This document shows positions 33,010-44,439 of a stretch of 64,000 bases of DNA, in pieces (within the stretch, counting starts at the first letter, position 1; each line of letters opens with the position of its first letter). Source of the DNA: Ceratopteris richardii (taxonomy: Eukaryota > Streptophyta > Polypodiopsida > Polypodiales > Pteridaceae); contig CM035406.1 in the NCBI GenBank assembly GCA_020310875.1, positions 227,589,942-227,653,941 on the forward strand, in the 5' to 3' direction. The position numbers were made by a program, and so were the translations under genes. The notes beneath the pieces are model-generated. The model did not search any database. It was given only the letters and a program-made list of their open reading frames with translations, and was not told where the DNA came from.

Positions 33010-35960
33010 TCACATCCTTTGTGACCTGATGCTTTTGTTTGGCTTGTTCATTTCTTTCCATTGCACACACCTAGAGGACGAGGAGATAGTTAGGACTTTA
33101 AGAAAATTTGTGTGAATCCGTAATGTTAGATTCTTTTCTAAGAACTTTCTTCTCCACACCGGATCTGCCTTTTCAAATTCTTCTCGAGTATAAGAAAATG
33201 TGTTCATGTTCAATTGCAGATCATGATCAGGTTCCTTGTTTGTAGTTTTCTTGATATACTGTCTAGTTTCCTCTTTTAATAATCCGTAGGGTACATTGAA
33301 TGGCTTCAGAATTTACTCGAAATTCTTACTTTCAATCTTTGCCTCTTTGATTACCTTTACTATCTGATCTTCAAACTGCTCTGTAAGCTAGGACACCAAT
33401 AGTGCGCTCTCATGACGACTTAGTTCTACAACAACCCGTTTATGTTTGTCAGTGCTCGACTTTGCTTCTTCCTTGATGGAGAATGATGCATGGGGGGAGA
33501 AAGAGGACGTACCTCCGTCTCCACAGTAGCCGCTTGGGAGCTTGGAACTACTGGTGTCCCCATTGGAATCTGCTGTGCTAATTGAGCCTTTAAGTTTTTA
33601 ATGATTTTTTCATTTTTCATGATTTCACTAGCCACTGTTGTGAGTACTTCCTTGTTCTTCAAGAGTTCTTCACCTATAGCAGCCATTTGATCTATATCTT
33701 CTCTACATTACTCTATCGTTTTGGCTTCAACAATCTTCCATCTTTTTCTAAGCTCATTTGTTTCATACATATATTTCTTTTTCCATTCTTCTCTTAATGC
33801 CTGCTCTTGTTTTAGTTGATCCTCATATCTTGCGATTTGAGCTTCCAATGCCAGTGTATTATTAGGTGTAATTTCTTGTGTCTCTATCGATTGATTGCAC
33901 AAAATGGAAGTCATTAGTTCTTTATTTCTATTTATGAGGTTATCTGCTTCCTCCATGTATACCTTGATTTGTGCCTCTAGAAGTTTGCTTCTGGCAATCA
34001 ATCGTGTCCTTTCTACTTCACCGGCTTCATACTTACTTTGAGATGACCTTGCATTTTTTGATTTTCGACAGTGAGTACGTTGCACTGTTCCATAGCCTCA
34101 TTTGTCTCTTTTTCCTTACTTGCAATTGCCTATTGAACTTGTAATACCTGTGCAGATAGCTTCTCACTTAATGCTTTTAATTGATTGCATTCCACTAAGG
34201 CCTTGTCATAATCGCTATCCGCTTCTATGAGTTATTGCTTAGTATCCATGGCTGTTTGGATCATTTGCTTCACCACATGTTTAAGTTGTGCCACATCTAC
34301 ATTCAACCACGTTTGTGGGATGCTTGGTGCCTCACCTGTGTGTACATCTTTTCCTTTTTCGACATGAATCATTTCATTGTGTGGTTGTCTAATTTGCAAT
34401 TGGATGTGAGTGTTTTTTTCTTCATGTGTTGGTTTGGTCGCACTTCCTTGGAATGTGACATCCAGTGGGGAAGGCTCTACTATAATCCTTATTGGCATAA
34501 ACGATTCCGGCTCTTCCACATTTTCATGATCTTTTTCTTCCTTTGGAATCTTTATCAGGGCTTCACCATCCAGGTGGATCTCTGTAAATTGAATTTTTGT
34601 TTCTTTATTCATCCTTAGTGTATGGACCTCTCCTTATGATGATCCTTTCTTTGGTGTCTCTATGACTGTGTTGCCCTATGTTCCATCCAATTTTGTGTCT
34701 TCTACTCCAAAGGAATCCTTGACTTGATTTTTCTCGTCCCACTTACCATCATCGTTTGATTCGCTCTTAATGTCTACATTCAACGGGGACGGTTCATGTT
34801 CTTCTTGGACTTTAGAAGATGAACTAGAGTTCACCAATCCCAATTCTCTCTATCTATGGAATTTTTTTAGTCTACTTCCCTGGATGGTCTTTGCATGATC
34901 TTGATGATAGTGATGCCCTTGTACTAGTCCTTCCATGAATTTGTGAGTATCTTCCATAATTTCCTTTAACTCTTCTTTGGTGATGGGCTTGGCCTGTTCG
35001 ATTTTGGTTCTTGGAAGTACATGTATTCTTTTCGATGAAGGGAGTGCTTCTTTTGCCTTCATTACTTCTCTTAATCTCTTTGCACCTCTCATTCTGGGTT
35101 GAGAGCTTGTTCCAGCCTCGTCGGTCACCTTCACTCCTTTCTTCTTCCTAGGAACCGTGGCTGGCTTTGCGTACTTTGACATTTCCATTGATGAAGGCAT
35201 TTCCTTAAGGTACTCCCTAATACCTAATGCGTGATAAATCAAGATTGTCAAAGCCACACTTCCATTTAGGAATTTTTTTTGACCCCGCTACTTTTTAGCT
35301 TCGAATAAGCGTTCTTGGGCATAGGGTGTCAGATTCACTTGATTGCCAATTTATTTGGTGGCATGAGATAGAAGTTGTACTATAACCTTTTGTGGTGCTG
35401 TGTAGCGGTGCATGTTGGGAAAACAGAAAAGTTGGTGTATGAGCCTGACCTCCCCTTTGATATCCACATGATTGATGTCCACAAATGTTCGGGTTCTTGC
35501 TCCATGGCTTTCATGCTTTAGATCGTTGTTCCCATCTTTCTCCCATCCAAATGCTTCTTTAATCATTTCATGCATGAATTGAATAATCACCCATTCCCCT
35601 TCCACATCGAGAACTTTTGCTTCTAGAACTAAAGGATTATGTAGAGCTGGTTGAAGGGTGTTCATAACTTGAGTACATCATTGGAAATCTGGCTTATTAT
35701 GGGTAGCTCGAAGTACTTATGGATTCCTACCTTTGTCAATACATCCACAATTGATGGGAGTTCATGTAAAACTTTAAAGTCGTGGGACATCACAGAGAAT
35801 TGATGATCTGTGTCGATGATTTTAATGGTCACCAAGAATAGATGCTCTCTTGCAGGTTGGTCTTCTCTAAACTAATGGCCCTTAGCTTTTGTTACACTTT
35901 GCAGAAGAAATTCGAGTACTTCCTCTTGAATGGTTGCCTCAGAATCTTCACAAGCCATCT
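33010..35960 (-). pseudogene. Large unidentified relic with coiled-coil C-terminal half
   Basis: A decayed minus-strand coding region starts at an ATG near 35959 (MACEDSEATIQEEVLEFLLQ) and runs about 2.9 kb. Visible parts in order: a globular N-terminal part (HQFSVMSHDFKVLHELPSIV; LEAKVLDVEGEWVIIQFMHE), a Lys/Arg-rich linker (KPATVPRKKKGVKVTDEAGT), an acidic middle, and a long coiled coil (ALEAQIARYEDQLKQEQALR). No transmembrane segment is obvious. Lying 3' of an Athila-like pol relic in the same orientation, it may be that element's extra 3' frame, or an unrelated host family. It is broken in several places. Family not recognised. Confidence 0.5.
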
Positions 35961-36129
35961 GCACTTGTAATAAAGGAAAGAATTAGCTTACGATAGAAAC
36001 TAATCTGAGTGTGTGTGTGTGTGGTTCATTAACATGTCGTTTTTTGTCGCTCTGATCCCCCTTGCACAAGTAAGTAATGTCTCTTACCACACCTTTCTTA
36101 AGTTTCAATCCTGAAAGAAAACAAGAGAT

Positions 36130-39100
36130 TAATGCTAGCCAAATCATTTATTTATTTACATATGAGATCATTCCTAGGACAGTCAAAGCTAACACGTATT
36201 CCACTAATGGAAATGTGCACCACTACTTTTGTTGAAGAGCCAATGTGCCAAATGCATGGCCTTGTAATCTGGAACTGTCATGCATACTCTGGATGCACGG
36301 CTTCTGTCGGGCTCCTCGTTCTGTGGTCCTTTGGTATCCTTAATTAGTCTTTATAGACATTTTTGCTTCACACTGTACGTATGACACCTCATTGAGCTTT
36401 CCTATTTCTTGATTTGTTGTTTGTCGGACTATTTTCAGGATCCATATTTGTTGTGATTTTTGGGCTTCTACTAATGACTTTGGAAGCCATACACGAAGAA
36501 GTCTTGGTTTGTCTGATTGCGATTGTGAATGGTGGTTGTTTCTTCGTGTTTCTACTGGATGGCTGATCTGCTTTTGTGTTGTGTTGACTTGTTGAGTCAC
36601 TCGATCTTTAAGCACCCATTGTAGATGTGTTTGGACAATCGACATCCATGCAGGTTTTCCTCTTATAGGGTAGATAGGTTGAGAAGTAATGTCCTCACGA
36701 TCACTCTTAGGCTCATGTCTCAAGGGCGAGGTGATCACACAATCATGCAACACTTCCCTATTTGCAAGCAATTCTAGATTAAGGAATTCTTAGGATATAC
36801 TCTTTAATGAATCGATTTCTTTCCCTTCCTTTAAGTTCTCTCCCTTAGGTTTGATGACATTATTGATTTGTGATGACTTTTTTTCCAACAGACTAAAGAC
36901 TTCTTTATGCCCTATTTTGGCTGATATGTATCCTTGAGCCAAATGTATGCTGACTTCATTCTCAATGTTCCAATCTTGTGGGACTATAATCACTTGATGG
37001 TTTGACCTCCAATTCCTATCATACATGCCTTAGTGGGACTTATGGTCATTTGGAAATGAGTGGTTAATGACACTCGTATACAACTTAGAGCTACTCTTGA
37101 GTCAATCAAAGCATCCACTAATTTATACTTCGTGTTTCTGATTCCTAGGTTTAAGTATGGTTGTGAGATGCTATAGCTCGTATTGCTTGTATTATTGACT
37201 CAGTAGTTGGCCATGGAAATATGTTCCTCCCCCTGTAGATATCGTTCATCCCTTTGCCATATCCACTCTTTTCATCTCTTGATACACTCTAAGGCTTCCT
37301 TATGTGCTTCTTCTCTAATCCTTTCTTCTTCCTTCTTTCGATTTTGTGCTCCTAAAAGTCGCAATAACATTTGGTCTATTAATGGTTCCATATATTGATT
37401 CACTCTACATCCGCTAATGTAGTTGGGAAGTATATCTCAATCCAATGTAGCTAGATTTACTGCTCCACTTGTTGAGATTCGATTTATCAATAATGGTCCA
37501 TATCCCTGTTGCTACAATTTCTTGGCATGTTGCTTCAATGTATATACTAGGACCAAATATCCTTCCTTTAAACCTTTGTCTTTGATATGTGTGTCATAAT
37601 ATGCTTTTTGCCTTCGTTTAAAAGCATAAATTCCCGCTATTGATTGTAGTCTTGTTTCATGTAGTTTCTCAATTTGGTCTAATTGCTCGGATAGTTCATG
37701 GCCTGTCCATTCATACTATTGTGCTACATGTAGAGTAGGTACTAAAAAATCAATTGGTAAGATCAAATTCTGTCCGTATACTAAGTTAAAAGCAGTAGTT
37801 CCAATGGCTGTCTTGTAAACCACTCGGAAGGCCCAAATTGCATGATGCAATTGTTTGTCCCAATCTGAACTTCCGTTGTTGACTATCTTTGTCAACACTG
37901 TACATAACACTTTATTGGAACTCTGTGCCCGACCATTAGCTTGAGGGTGATAGGGAGGTGATTTTTGAATTACTAGGAATTCCTTCATCAATGATTCTAT
38001 TACTTCGTTGATGAAGTGTGTTTCCCTATCGCTCACTAGCTCTATCGCTAATCCAAAACTAGTAAAGACGTTCTCAAAGAGAAACTTCGCTGTAGTTTGC
38101 ACATCATTCTTTCTTGTTGCTTTTCCTTCTACCCATTTTGTTAAACAATCCGTTGCCACTATTCTATACTCAACATGTGATCCTTTGGCTGGAGGGTTAA
38201 TAGGTCCTATGAAATCAATGCCCCATTTTGAAAAGGCTCACGTGCAAATCATGGGTCTTAGAGGCATATCATCTCTCCTAATAGGATACTTGGTTCTTTG
38301 ACACACCTCACAACTTCGTACATAAGTGTTCGCATCCATATGTAGAGTTGGTCACAACAAACCTGCAAAGAGAATCATTTTTATGGTTCTTTCAGTCGAA
38401 AAATGTCCTCTTGCAATGCCTACATGTGCCATCTCTAGAATATGTAAATATTCTCCTTCGTGGATGCATAGTCGTAGCTGATTGTCCTTTCCTCTTTTAA
38501 ATAATTGCATTCCCATTATAGTATAGTCCTTTCTCATTTCTTCTAGGGATCTCTTTCTTGCTACACTCACTCCTTCCTCATGCTCGCGTGTTTTTAGGAA
38601 CTTGACCAATGCCCTACTCCATTCTGGTGCTATGGTAGAGAATTGCAATGATGTATGGTCTCTCGAGTTGTTTCCTAGAAATCTTGGCAACTGCCAATAT
38701 ATTCATGTACGATCTTTTGCATATCTAGCGAGTATACTCCCAATCTTTTTAATTCCCTTAGCATTACATAGGCTCCTTTATGAATTTTCCATCGATTCAC
38801 ATGAGCTTACTCGATTAAGTTTTTCTATTAAGCCTCTTCTACACATCTCAACAATACGCCGTTTGGTTCTTTATAGTACACACTTCCTATCACAATGTGC
38901 AAACTATGTGATTGCAGAAATCCTATTCTATCATCTTTGTTGATTCTATGATGTGGTCCATGTGAGTATAGGAATCAACATTTCTGCCCACTTCGAACAT
39001 ACTTCTAGGTTGAATAAGTATGTATTTGGTAGATCATGTGCCACTCCGTTGGATGGTTCTCCATGTGTTAACCTAGACAGGTTATCAACTCTCACATGAG

Positions 39101-39913
39101 TATTTCCTTTTTTGACTACAACTTCAAAATCAAACTCCATCAGTAATAAAAACCATCTCACTAGCCTTCGCATATTACAAGGCTTATTGACTAGGTACAA
39201 TAAGGCGTGATGGTCGATAAAGAACTTGAATTTGTTAGCTAGGAGGTAATCTCTAAATTTCTTGACTGCGTACACCATTCCTAAACCTTCTCGTTTCGTA
39301 GTGGTGTAATTTCTTTCTACCTGGTTGAGTTGTCTACTCGCGTATGCGATAGGATGGTCTAATTTTCCTTCATCCGCGAGTTGAGCTAATATGCATCCTA
39401 TTGCATAATTAGATGCATCAACATGGATATGGAATGGTTTAATCCAATTGAGTATCTTCAATTAGGTGCTGTACTTAGTCGTTGTTTCAATTCATTAAAT
39501 GCCTTCTCGCACTCATCTGTCTAAGTGAATTGCATTAATAATGCATATAGTGGCTTAGCAATTATGGCATACATGTGGATAAATCTACGATAATATCCAC
39601 AATGACCCATAAAGGCTTGTACTTTCTTTGCATCTTTTCATCTAGGCAATTCTAGGATTACCTTAATCTTATCCTTTTTCATGGAAATTCCATTCTTAGA
39701 CACAATGTATCCTAGGATCTTTCCTTGTCTCACCATAAAGAAGCATTTTTCAGGATTCAAGCACACTCGATATTGTTGACATTTCTTAAATATCTTTAGT
39801 AATTCTGGAATGTGCTCACTTCTCTGGCCTGAATAGGTGCATAAATCATCTATGTCGACTTCCATACTCTTCCTTAGGAATTCCTTAAGCACATGACACA
39901 TCTTTGCGTGCAA
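36130..39913 (-). mobile_element. Athila-like Gypsy relic A (pol and post-integrase module)
   Basis: From high to low coordinates on the minus strand: RT end (CHVLKEFLRKSMEVDIDDLC; VRQGKILGYIVSKNGI), RNase H (IKPFHIHVDASNYAIGCILA; TKREGLGMVYAVKKFR), integrase (DRETHFINEVIESL; PPYHPQANGRAQSSN), a post-integrase linker, a retropepsin-like piece (KLVDALIDSRVALS, about 37120), and a part with RVWLPKSL / QIWILK motifs (36340-36771). The layout matches the complete element at 43-62 kb, so both belong to one family. No LTRs were located. Several breaks; old. Confidence 0.88.
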
Positions 39914-40660
39914 CTCTTTTCAAGAGATCATCAGTGAAGCATAAAGGAACCCATGGAGTCGGTCCATCTTCGACATGTCTAAAATGCTGAGCATGATCTT
40001 CCGATATTGTGAGATATATGGTCTGATGTATCTATCTTGATGAAAGTTTCACCACTCATCCCTTGCCTGGAGGGCCTCAATACGAGGGATGAAGTAGTTG
40101 GTGAGGGCGATGTTGAATTGATTCCAGTTAGCCCATGCCTGCTTCTTTTGCATGGAGCATTTGGAGATAGTTCCCCATTACATCAATCCACTGGTTGATG
40201 ATGATAGAACTATGACAGCCTCAGTACTTTTCAGGAGGGTTTGTTTGAAGAGGCCAAGGGAGTTGGGATCATCGATATCCTTTCGTTGTATTTGGTTGAT
40301 AGGGGAGGGGTTGATGGAATTTGGTTCCGATTGAGGGTTTGGTTCCAGATGTGGTTGTGGGTTGGGTTGGTTGGTTTGGAAAAGGTGTTGCTCACCTAGG
40401 TCAGCTAGCCGAGTGAGAGAATCCTCTGCTCGATTGATGTGATCAATTATGTGGTCATGCTCGGGTGGAATCCGGTGGGAAGCGTGTGGGAATTGAGTTT
40501 AGCATTTAGTTCGGCTTCTTGAAGGTGTTTGTGGAGTTGGCATTGGTAAGAAGGAGCCGATTGATCTTGACTTCAAGGGCCTCGTTGATCTCGATGGAGT
40601 CTTTGACATTCGGTGATGTTCGGGTTTTGGTGTGCCTCCAAATGCATATAAGCTAGGCCA
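39914..40660 (-). mobile_element. Gypsy relic, gag piece
   Basis: The minus strand encodes a retrotransposon-gag-like stretch (SLGLFKQTLLKSTEAV; WANWNQFNIALTNYFIPRIEAL; WWNFHQDRYIRPYISQY). It differs from the gag of the 43-62 kb element and goes with the primer site and LTR at 41.3-41.6 kb, suggesting the 5' end of a second Gypsy type joined to relic A. Broken. Confidence 0.65.
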
Positions 40661-40672
40661 TCCTTAAAATCG

Positions 40673-41110
40673 TTAGCCATGATGGGAAAACAGAGATGAG
40701 AGCACGAGGTGATGACGAGTGAGTGTAGTGATGGCCAGAGGGCGTGATGGCAGTGAGAGAGCATGATGGCGACAAGAGAGCATGGCAAAAGTGGGAGAGC
40801 ACAATGGTGGAAAGAGAGTGCGGTGATGATGGGAGGGCGTGACCATGTTTGGAGAGCGTGATGATGACGAGAAGAGCACGATAATGGTGAGAGAGCACAA
40901 CAGTGGCAATTAGGTGCACCGACAATGGGGTGTATCGACAACGAGAAGAGTAGTGTGTTGATGGTAGGGCATAGCGATGACGACGCATGGGCACACCGAT
41001 GGCAGTGTGTAGCGATGAAGACATGTGGACACATCGATGATGGAGTGTAGCGACAGTTACATGTGGGCACACCGATGGTGGGGCATAGCGACATTGGTAC
41101 ATGGGCACAC
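40673..41110. repeat. Minisatellite in the leader of a Gypsy relic
   Basis: Two repeat types lie in series: short units of type gagagagcacgatggtggc (about 25-27 bp, 40690-40910), then longer units of type acatgggcacaccgatggtg (+ gggcgtagcgacaa; about 50-60 bp, 40910-41110). The block lies between the primer-binding site and gag of the relic. Long minus-strand frames across it (His/Ser/Cys-rich) are repeat artefacts. Confidence 0.8.
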
Positions 41111-41319
41111 CAACAGTGGGGCGTAGCAACAAGGGCAATTAGGGGGAGAGGGGAGAGGGGGGAGGAAAGGGAGGGAAGAACCTGTGAAGAGGGTGGGAGA
41201 AGAGGAAAAAACATACATGAGATTTTGAGAGGACTCACCCAAGATGGGCCCATGACATTGATGGCATTGCCAACACTAGTGTGATAGTCTACCCATCCAA
41301 AGGCTTCCCCTAGGCTCGT

Positions 41320-41604
41320 GCTATGATATCACTTGAAATGTCTTGGACCACCCCAAATGCCCACGGCCTGAAAGAGGACCCAAGGTGTGCGAAGAGTACA
41401 TGTACATAGAAAGCCAAGATGTTTGCCAAAGAAAGCATTTTGAATTATTTTCACATAAGATTATAATGGGATGGCATAGAGAGCTTGGCTGGGGAGATGG
41501 CATCTAAGTGCACTACTTCCTTTATAGTTGCACATAATTTGGTGCAGCAAGGCAAAACATGCAGGCACCAAAATGAATTAGATAGAAATATAGGGGCTGT
41601 GACA
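41320..41604 (-). mobile_element. Short Gypsy LTR with Met-tRNA-type primer site
   Basis: On the minus strand an LTR-like block starts TGTCACAGCCCC (ending at 41604 in plus coordinates) and ends ACATTTCA (41334). Two bases later comes TGATATCATAGC (41320-41331), two mismatches from the initiator-Met primer site TGGTATCAGAGC. TGTCAC..CCCC starts are common in plant Gypsy LTRs. LTR length about 271 bp. Confidence 0.6.
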
Positions 41605-41711
41605 CCCCTCCCCCCTCCACCGTTTCCCTTCCCCTCCCCCCCTCCCCCCCCCACTCTCCCCCCCTCCCCCCTTCTCCTCCTCCCCACACCCCTCCCTCCC
41701 CCCCTTCCCCG
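41605..41711. repeat. C-rich (CCCCTCCC)n tract between head-to-head LTRs
   Basis: About 107 bp of almost pure C/T on the plus strand, mostly runs of C broken by single T. It separates two LTR copies lying in opposite orientation. Confidence 0.9.
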
Positions 41712-42300
41712 TGTCAAGCCCCTTTGCCTCCTCCTTGGTTTTCAATCCAGCCCCTCATGGTGCTTAGGTGGTTTGCCTTGTTGCACCGAGTTGTGCGCAA
41801 CTATAAGGGGAGTGGTAATCATGCATGTCTTGGATAGTGGACCGGCTAGGACATCCTCAATGTTCGGGTGATCAAGCACCAAGGGTGTAAGTGCTGAGCC
41901 TATCCTTTCTCACATTTCATGGGAACGTCACTTGTCCCTTGCATCGTGGGTAGAAGCCCGACAATGGGAATGCCTCCCCCTCAATCCTTGGCAGTTCTTG
42001 TACCTTGATGACCGGCCAGGTCTGCATTAGGTCGGCTCATCTTGCCTGCTCACTCAAAGGGGCTTTGGACATGTGTGGTAATGGAGAGCCACAATGCCTC
42101 TTGGCAAACAATAACCTTAGACTTGACGACACTATGCTATCGGGCCAGCCCACCTTCGGAGGCCGTCCCTTCTATCTTCTGGGTTAAGTCTCGCTTCTGC
42201 TATGCAACCGACCTTTGAGCCACTTATACTTAGTCCCATGTGCTCTTGGGCTACTTAAGGGGATTGCCCCTTTAACTTCATAGCCATCCATCTCCTTGCG
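41712..42300 (+). mobile_element. Second LTR copy, inverted relative to 41334-41604
   Basis: Starts TGTCAAGCCCC at 41712; the part 41771-41830 (ggtttgccttgttgcaccga...gcgcaactataaggggagt) matches the reverse complement of 41500-41560. So it is a related LTR or part of one in opposite orientation. Beyond about 41860 the sequence is GC-richer and does not code. The right end is approximate. Confidence 0.55.
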
Positions 42301-42308
42301 GGTTAGAC

Positions 42309-42383
42309 AAGTCCCCTCCCTCCCCTCTCCTTCTCCCCCCCTTCTCCTCCCCTTGCCCCTCCTTCCCCCCTTGCCTCCTCCTC
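42309..42383. repeat. Second C-rich pyrimidine tract
   Basis: About 75 bp of C/T-rich DNA on the plus strand (tcccctccctcccctctcct type), resembling the tract at 41605-41711. The two tracts bracket the plus-strand LTR-like block. Confidence 0.85.
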
Positions 42384-42686
42384 TCACTTTATGACAAATA
42401 GGAAGTGCGTTTGACTACTTTTGAAATATTTTGGTTAAGTTTTATCGACTTTTGCTGATGGTTGTTCACTTTAACCAAGAAGTAGGATTCGACTTTTCCA
42501 TATGTTAGAGGTGTTGGATGGTAATATGTTATATATGGATGGAAACCTCTCTTGGAGTAGAGTAAGATGGTGGAAAGATGTTTGACGATCTGTTGATAAT
42601 TTTTAACCTATAATTTTTGTACCATTTTGGTAGAATATAAAAGTCCTATACAAAAGTAATAACAAATAGAAGCTCAAAAACATATG

Positions 42687-42688
<2 letters not shown>
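42384..42688. other. Intergenic, nothing recognised
   Basis: AT-rich sequence without coding motifs, between a pyrimidine tract and an AT microsatellite. Confidence 0.4.
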
Positions 42689-42778
<90 letters not shown>

Positions 42779-42794
42779 ATATATATATATATAT
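42689..42794. repeat. (AT)n microsatellite, about 105 bp
   Basis: An AT dinucleotide run with a single interruption near 42777. Likely hypervariable in length and able to extrude a cruciform. Confidence 0.97.
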
Positions 42795-43162
42795 TAGAAT
42801 TTATCCTTCAAGGTGATACCCTTCTCTATTTCCAAGAAGACTTGCAAGGCTTTACAAAGAAACCTTTGTTTCCACTTCCCACATCTATTGAGGAATGCTC
42901 AAGACTATATTTAGGCAAGGAGTCTCTAGGACATCTTTTCTTAAACTCATGTTCCATGGAGGAATTGCTAGAAATTGCGGATGACTTCAACCCCAAGGGA
43001 TCCATTAGTAGTGGGAAAAATATGCACTTTTCTTCTCACACAAGCTTCTCTACTCATCAATTATTGAATTCCCTTATTGATTGTCACTATCTTGGGGTGA
43101 TAATTAGGATTCATAGTAGATGGAGGATCATGCTTGAACACACCATGCAAAAGTTGGGTTAA
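42795..43162 (+). other. Unrecognised frame ending at a Gypsy insertion point
   Basis: The frame 42842-43162 can be extended upstream without a stop to just after the AT run. It reads FTKKPLFPLPTSIEECSRLY, ESLGHLFLNSCSMEELLEIA, then ADDFNPKGSISSGKNMHF. Composition is protein-like, but I know no family. The stop codon falls four bases before the left LTR of the 43-62 kb element. It could be an exon or a fragment of a host gene hit by the insertion. Confidence 0.3.
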
Positions 43163-43165
43163 TAG

Positions 43166-43773
43166 TGTAGCTTAAGAATGAGTATCACCTCCTTTACTTG
43201 TCAATCCGTGGAGACGTGAGGACTAGTATGAAGACCATAAGCAAGTGAAGGCACAAGTGCGTGAGTGAAAGCACACAAGCATGCACACACATACACACAC
43301 GTGCACATGGTAAGAGCAAAGAGAGGAACAATGGAAAGCTCCGATTACAAAAGAGTTCTCATACAAAAGCTCATATCTACAACAAACTAACCTAAAAAAT
43401 GAGCTCTCTAGCTCTTTTTATAGTTTTTTGACTAGTTTTGGCCCTGTCCAGACCTAGTGCCCGGACTAGTTAAAAATTAGGTTCCAGGGCTTATTTGAGG
43501 GCTCAAATGGAGTCTAAAAATTATGAAAATTTGTAGTATGATACTTCTAATACTCCTCAAGCTCAATGACTCCTTGGCTTGAACAAAATGGATTTACAAA
43601 AATATGAAATGGTATTTACAATGGCTTTTAGTGATGAAAATCACTATTTTTATAGGGATTCCTCTTGAAAAAATTGGCATGTACTTCTTGGAGCTCCCTA
43701 CTTGCTCCTCCTTCTTGTGTGTCCACTTCTTTGACATGTTCTTGCACCTCGTTCTTGACCTTGAGTGCTAACA
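43166..43773 (-). repeat. 3' LTR of Gypsy element B
   Basis: 608 bp, paired with 61698-62322. On the minus strand it begins TGTTAGCACTCAAGG, directly after a purine tract (GAGAGGGGGGGAG, 43774-43786), and ends CTACA at 43166. The shared core includes cacatggtaagagcaaagag and gagctctctagctcttttta, the latter an inverted-repeat-like motif over a TATA-like stretch. Confidence 0.93.
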
Positions 43774-43786
43774 CTCCCCCCCTCTC

Positions 43787-44439
43787 GAGTCTTTCGTCCC
43801 TAATAGACCCTTGTTGTCGTTGTTTTTCCATGTAGTGCTTTGAGAGGTAGTGTCCATCCTATATGAACAAGAGCCAGCTATCTTCCAAACATAGCAAGGC
43901 CGGTTGTCCGGTTCTTCATCTCTCCCTGCGAGCCTTTGCAAGTTGTAGTCCCTTGGTATGTACTTCATCCTTGGATTCTTGCATGAAGATATATTTGTGA
44001 GATTTCAAAAGTTGCTAGGTGCTGAAAAGAGGTTGCCCATGTTGATTTGGAGTAGCTATCAGTGGTGGATTGCTTCATTGCTATTGTTGCTGTCACCTTA
44101 ATGTCCTCTGGATCTTTCAAAGATGATATTCATAGTAGTGATGCCAAGTACTCATAACCCATAATGAGTGATGGGTTAGTGTGTCAGTGCATGGGTTGAA
44201 GAACGTATGTGCCTTGTGCACGGCCTTGTAATGTGGCCCTATGCATGCGTACCCGAGAAATGCATTGGAAGATGTGTGGTGCAAAAAGTGGAGGTTTAGA
44301 GCTAAGTGATCAAGGGTATGCTGATGAAGAGGTCTCCTAATCTATCATGGTTATGGTGTTCCCAAAGGAAGGATTCTTACCATGGTGAATGGTCAATCGA
44401 TGTGTAGTTGTTTGTGTTGTACACCCATCATTGTGATGG
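43787..44439 (-). other. 3' non-coding region of Gypsy element B
   Basis: No coding motif. Contains one copy (44216-44275) of a sequence that recurs beyond the Argonaute fragment at about 45093-45160 and once in relic A at 36250-36310: tgcacggccttgtaatgtgg, then cctat..catgc...gaaatgcat. Confidence 0.6.

Noticed and set aside
40573-41284. A 226-codon His/Cys/Ser-rich minus-strand frame and its overlaps
   Set aside because: They run through the leader minisatellite of a Gypsy relic; repeat-driven, no domain.
41451-41871. Pro-rich and Gly-Arg-rich frames on both strands
   Set aside because: Products of the C-rich spacer between the two LTR copies.
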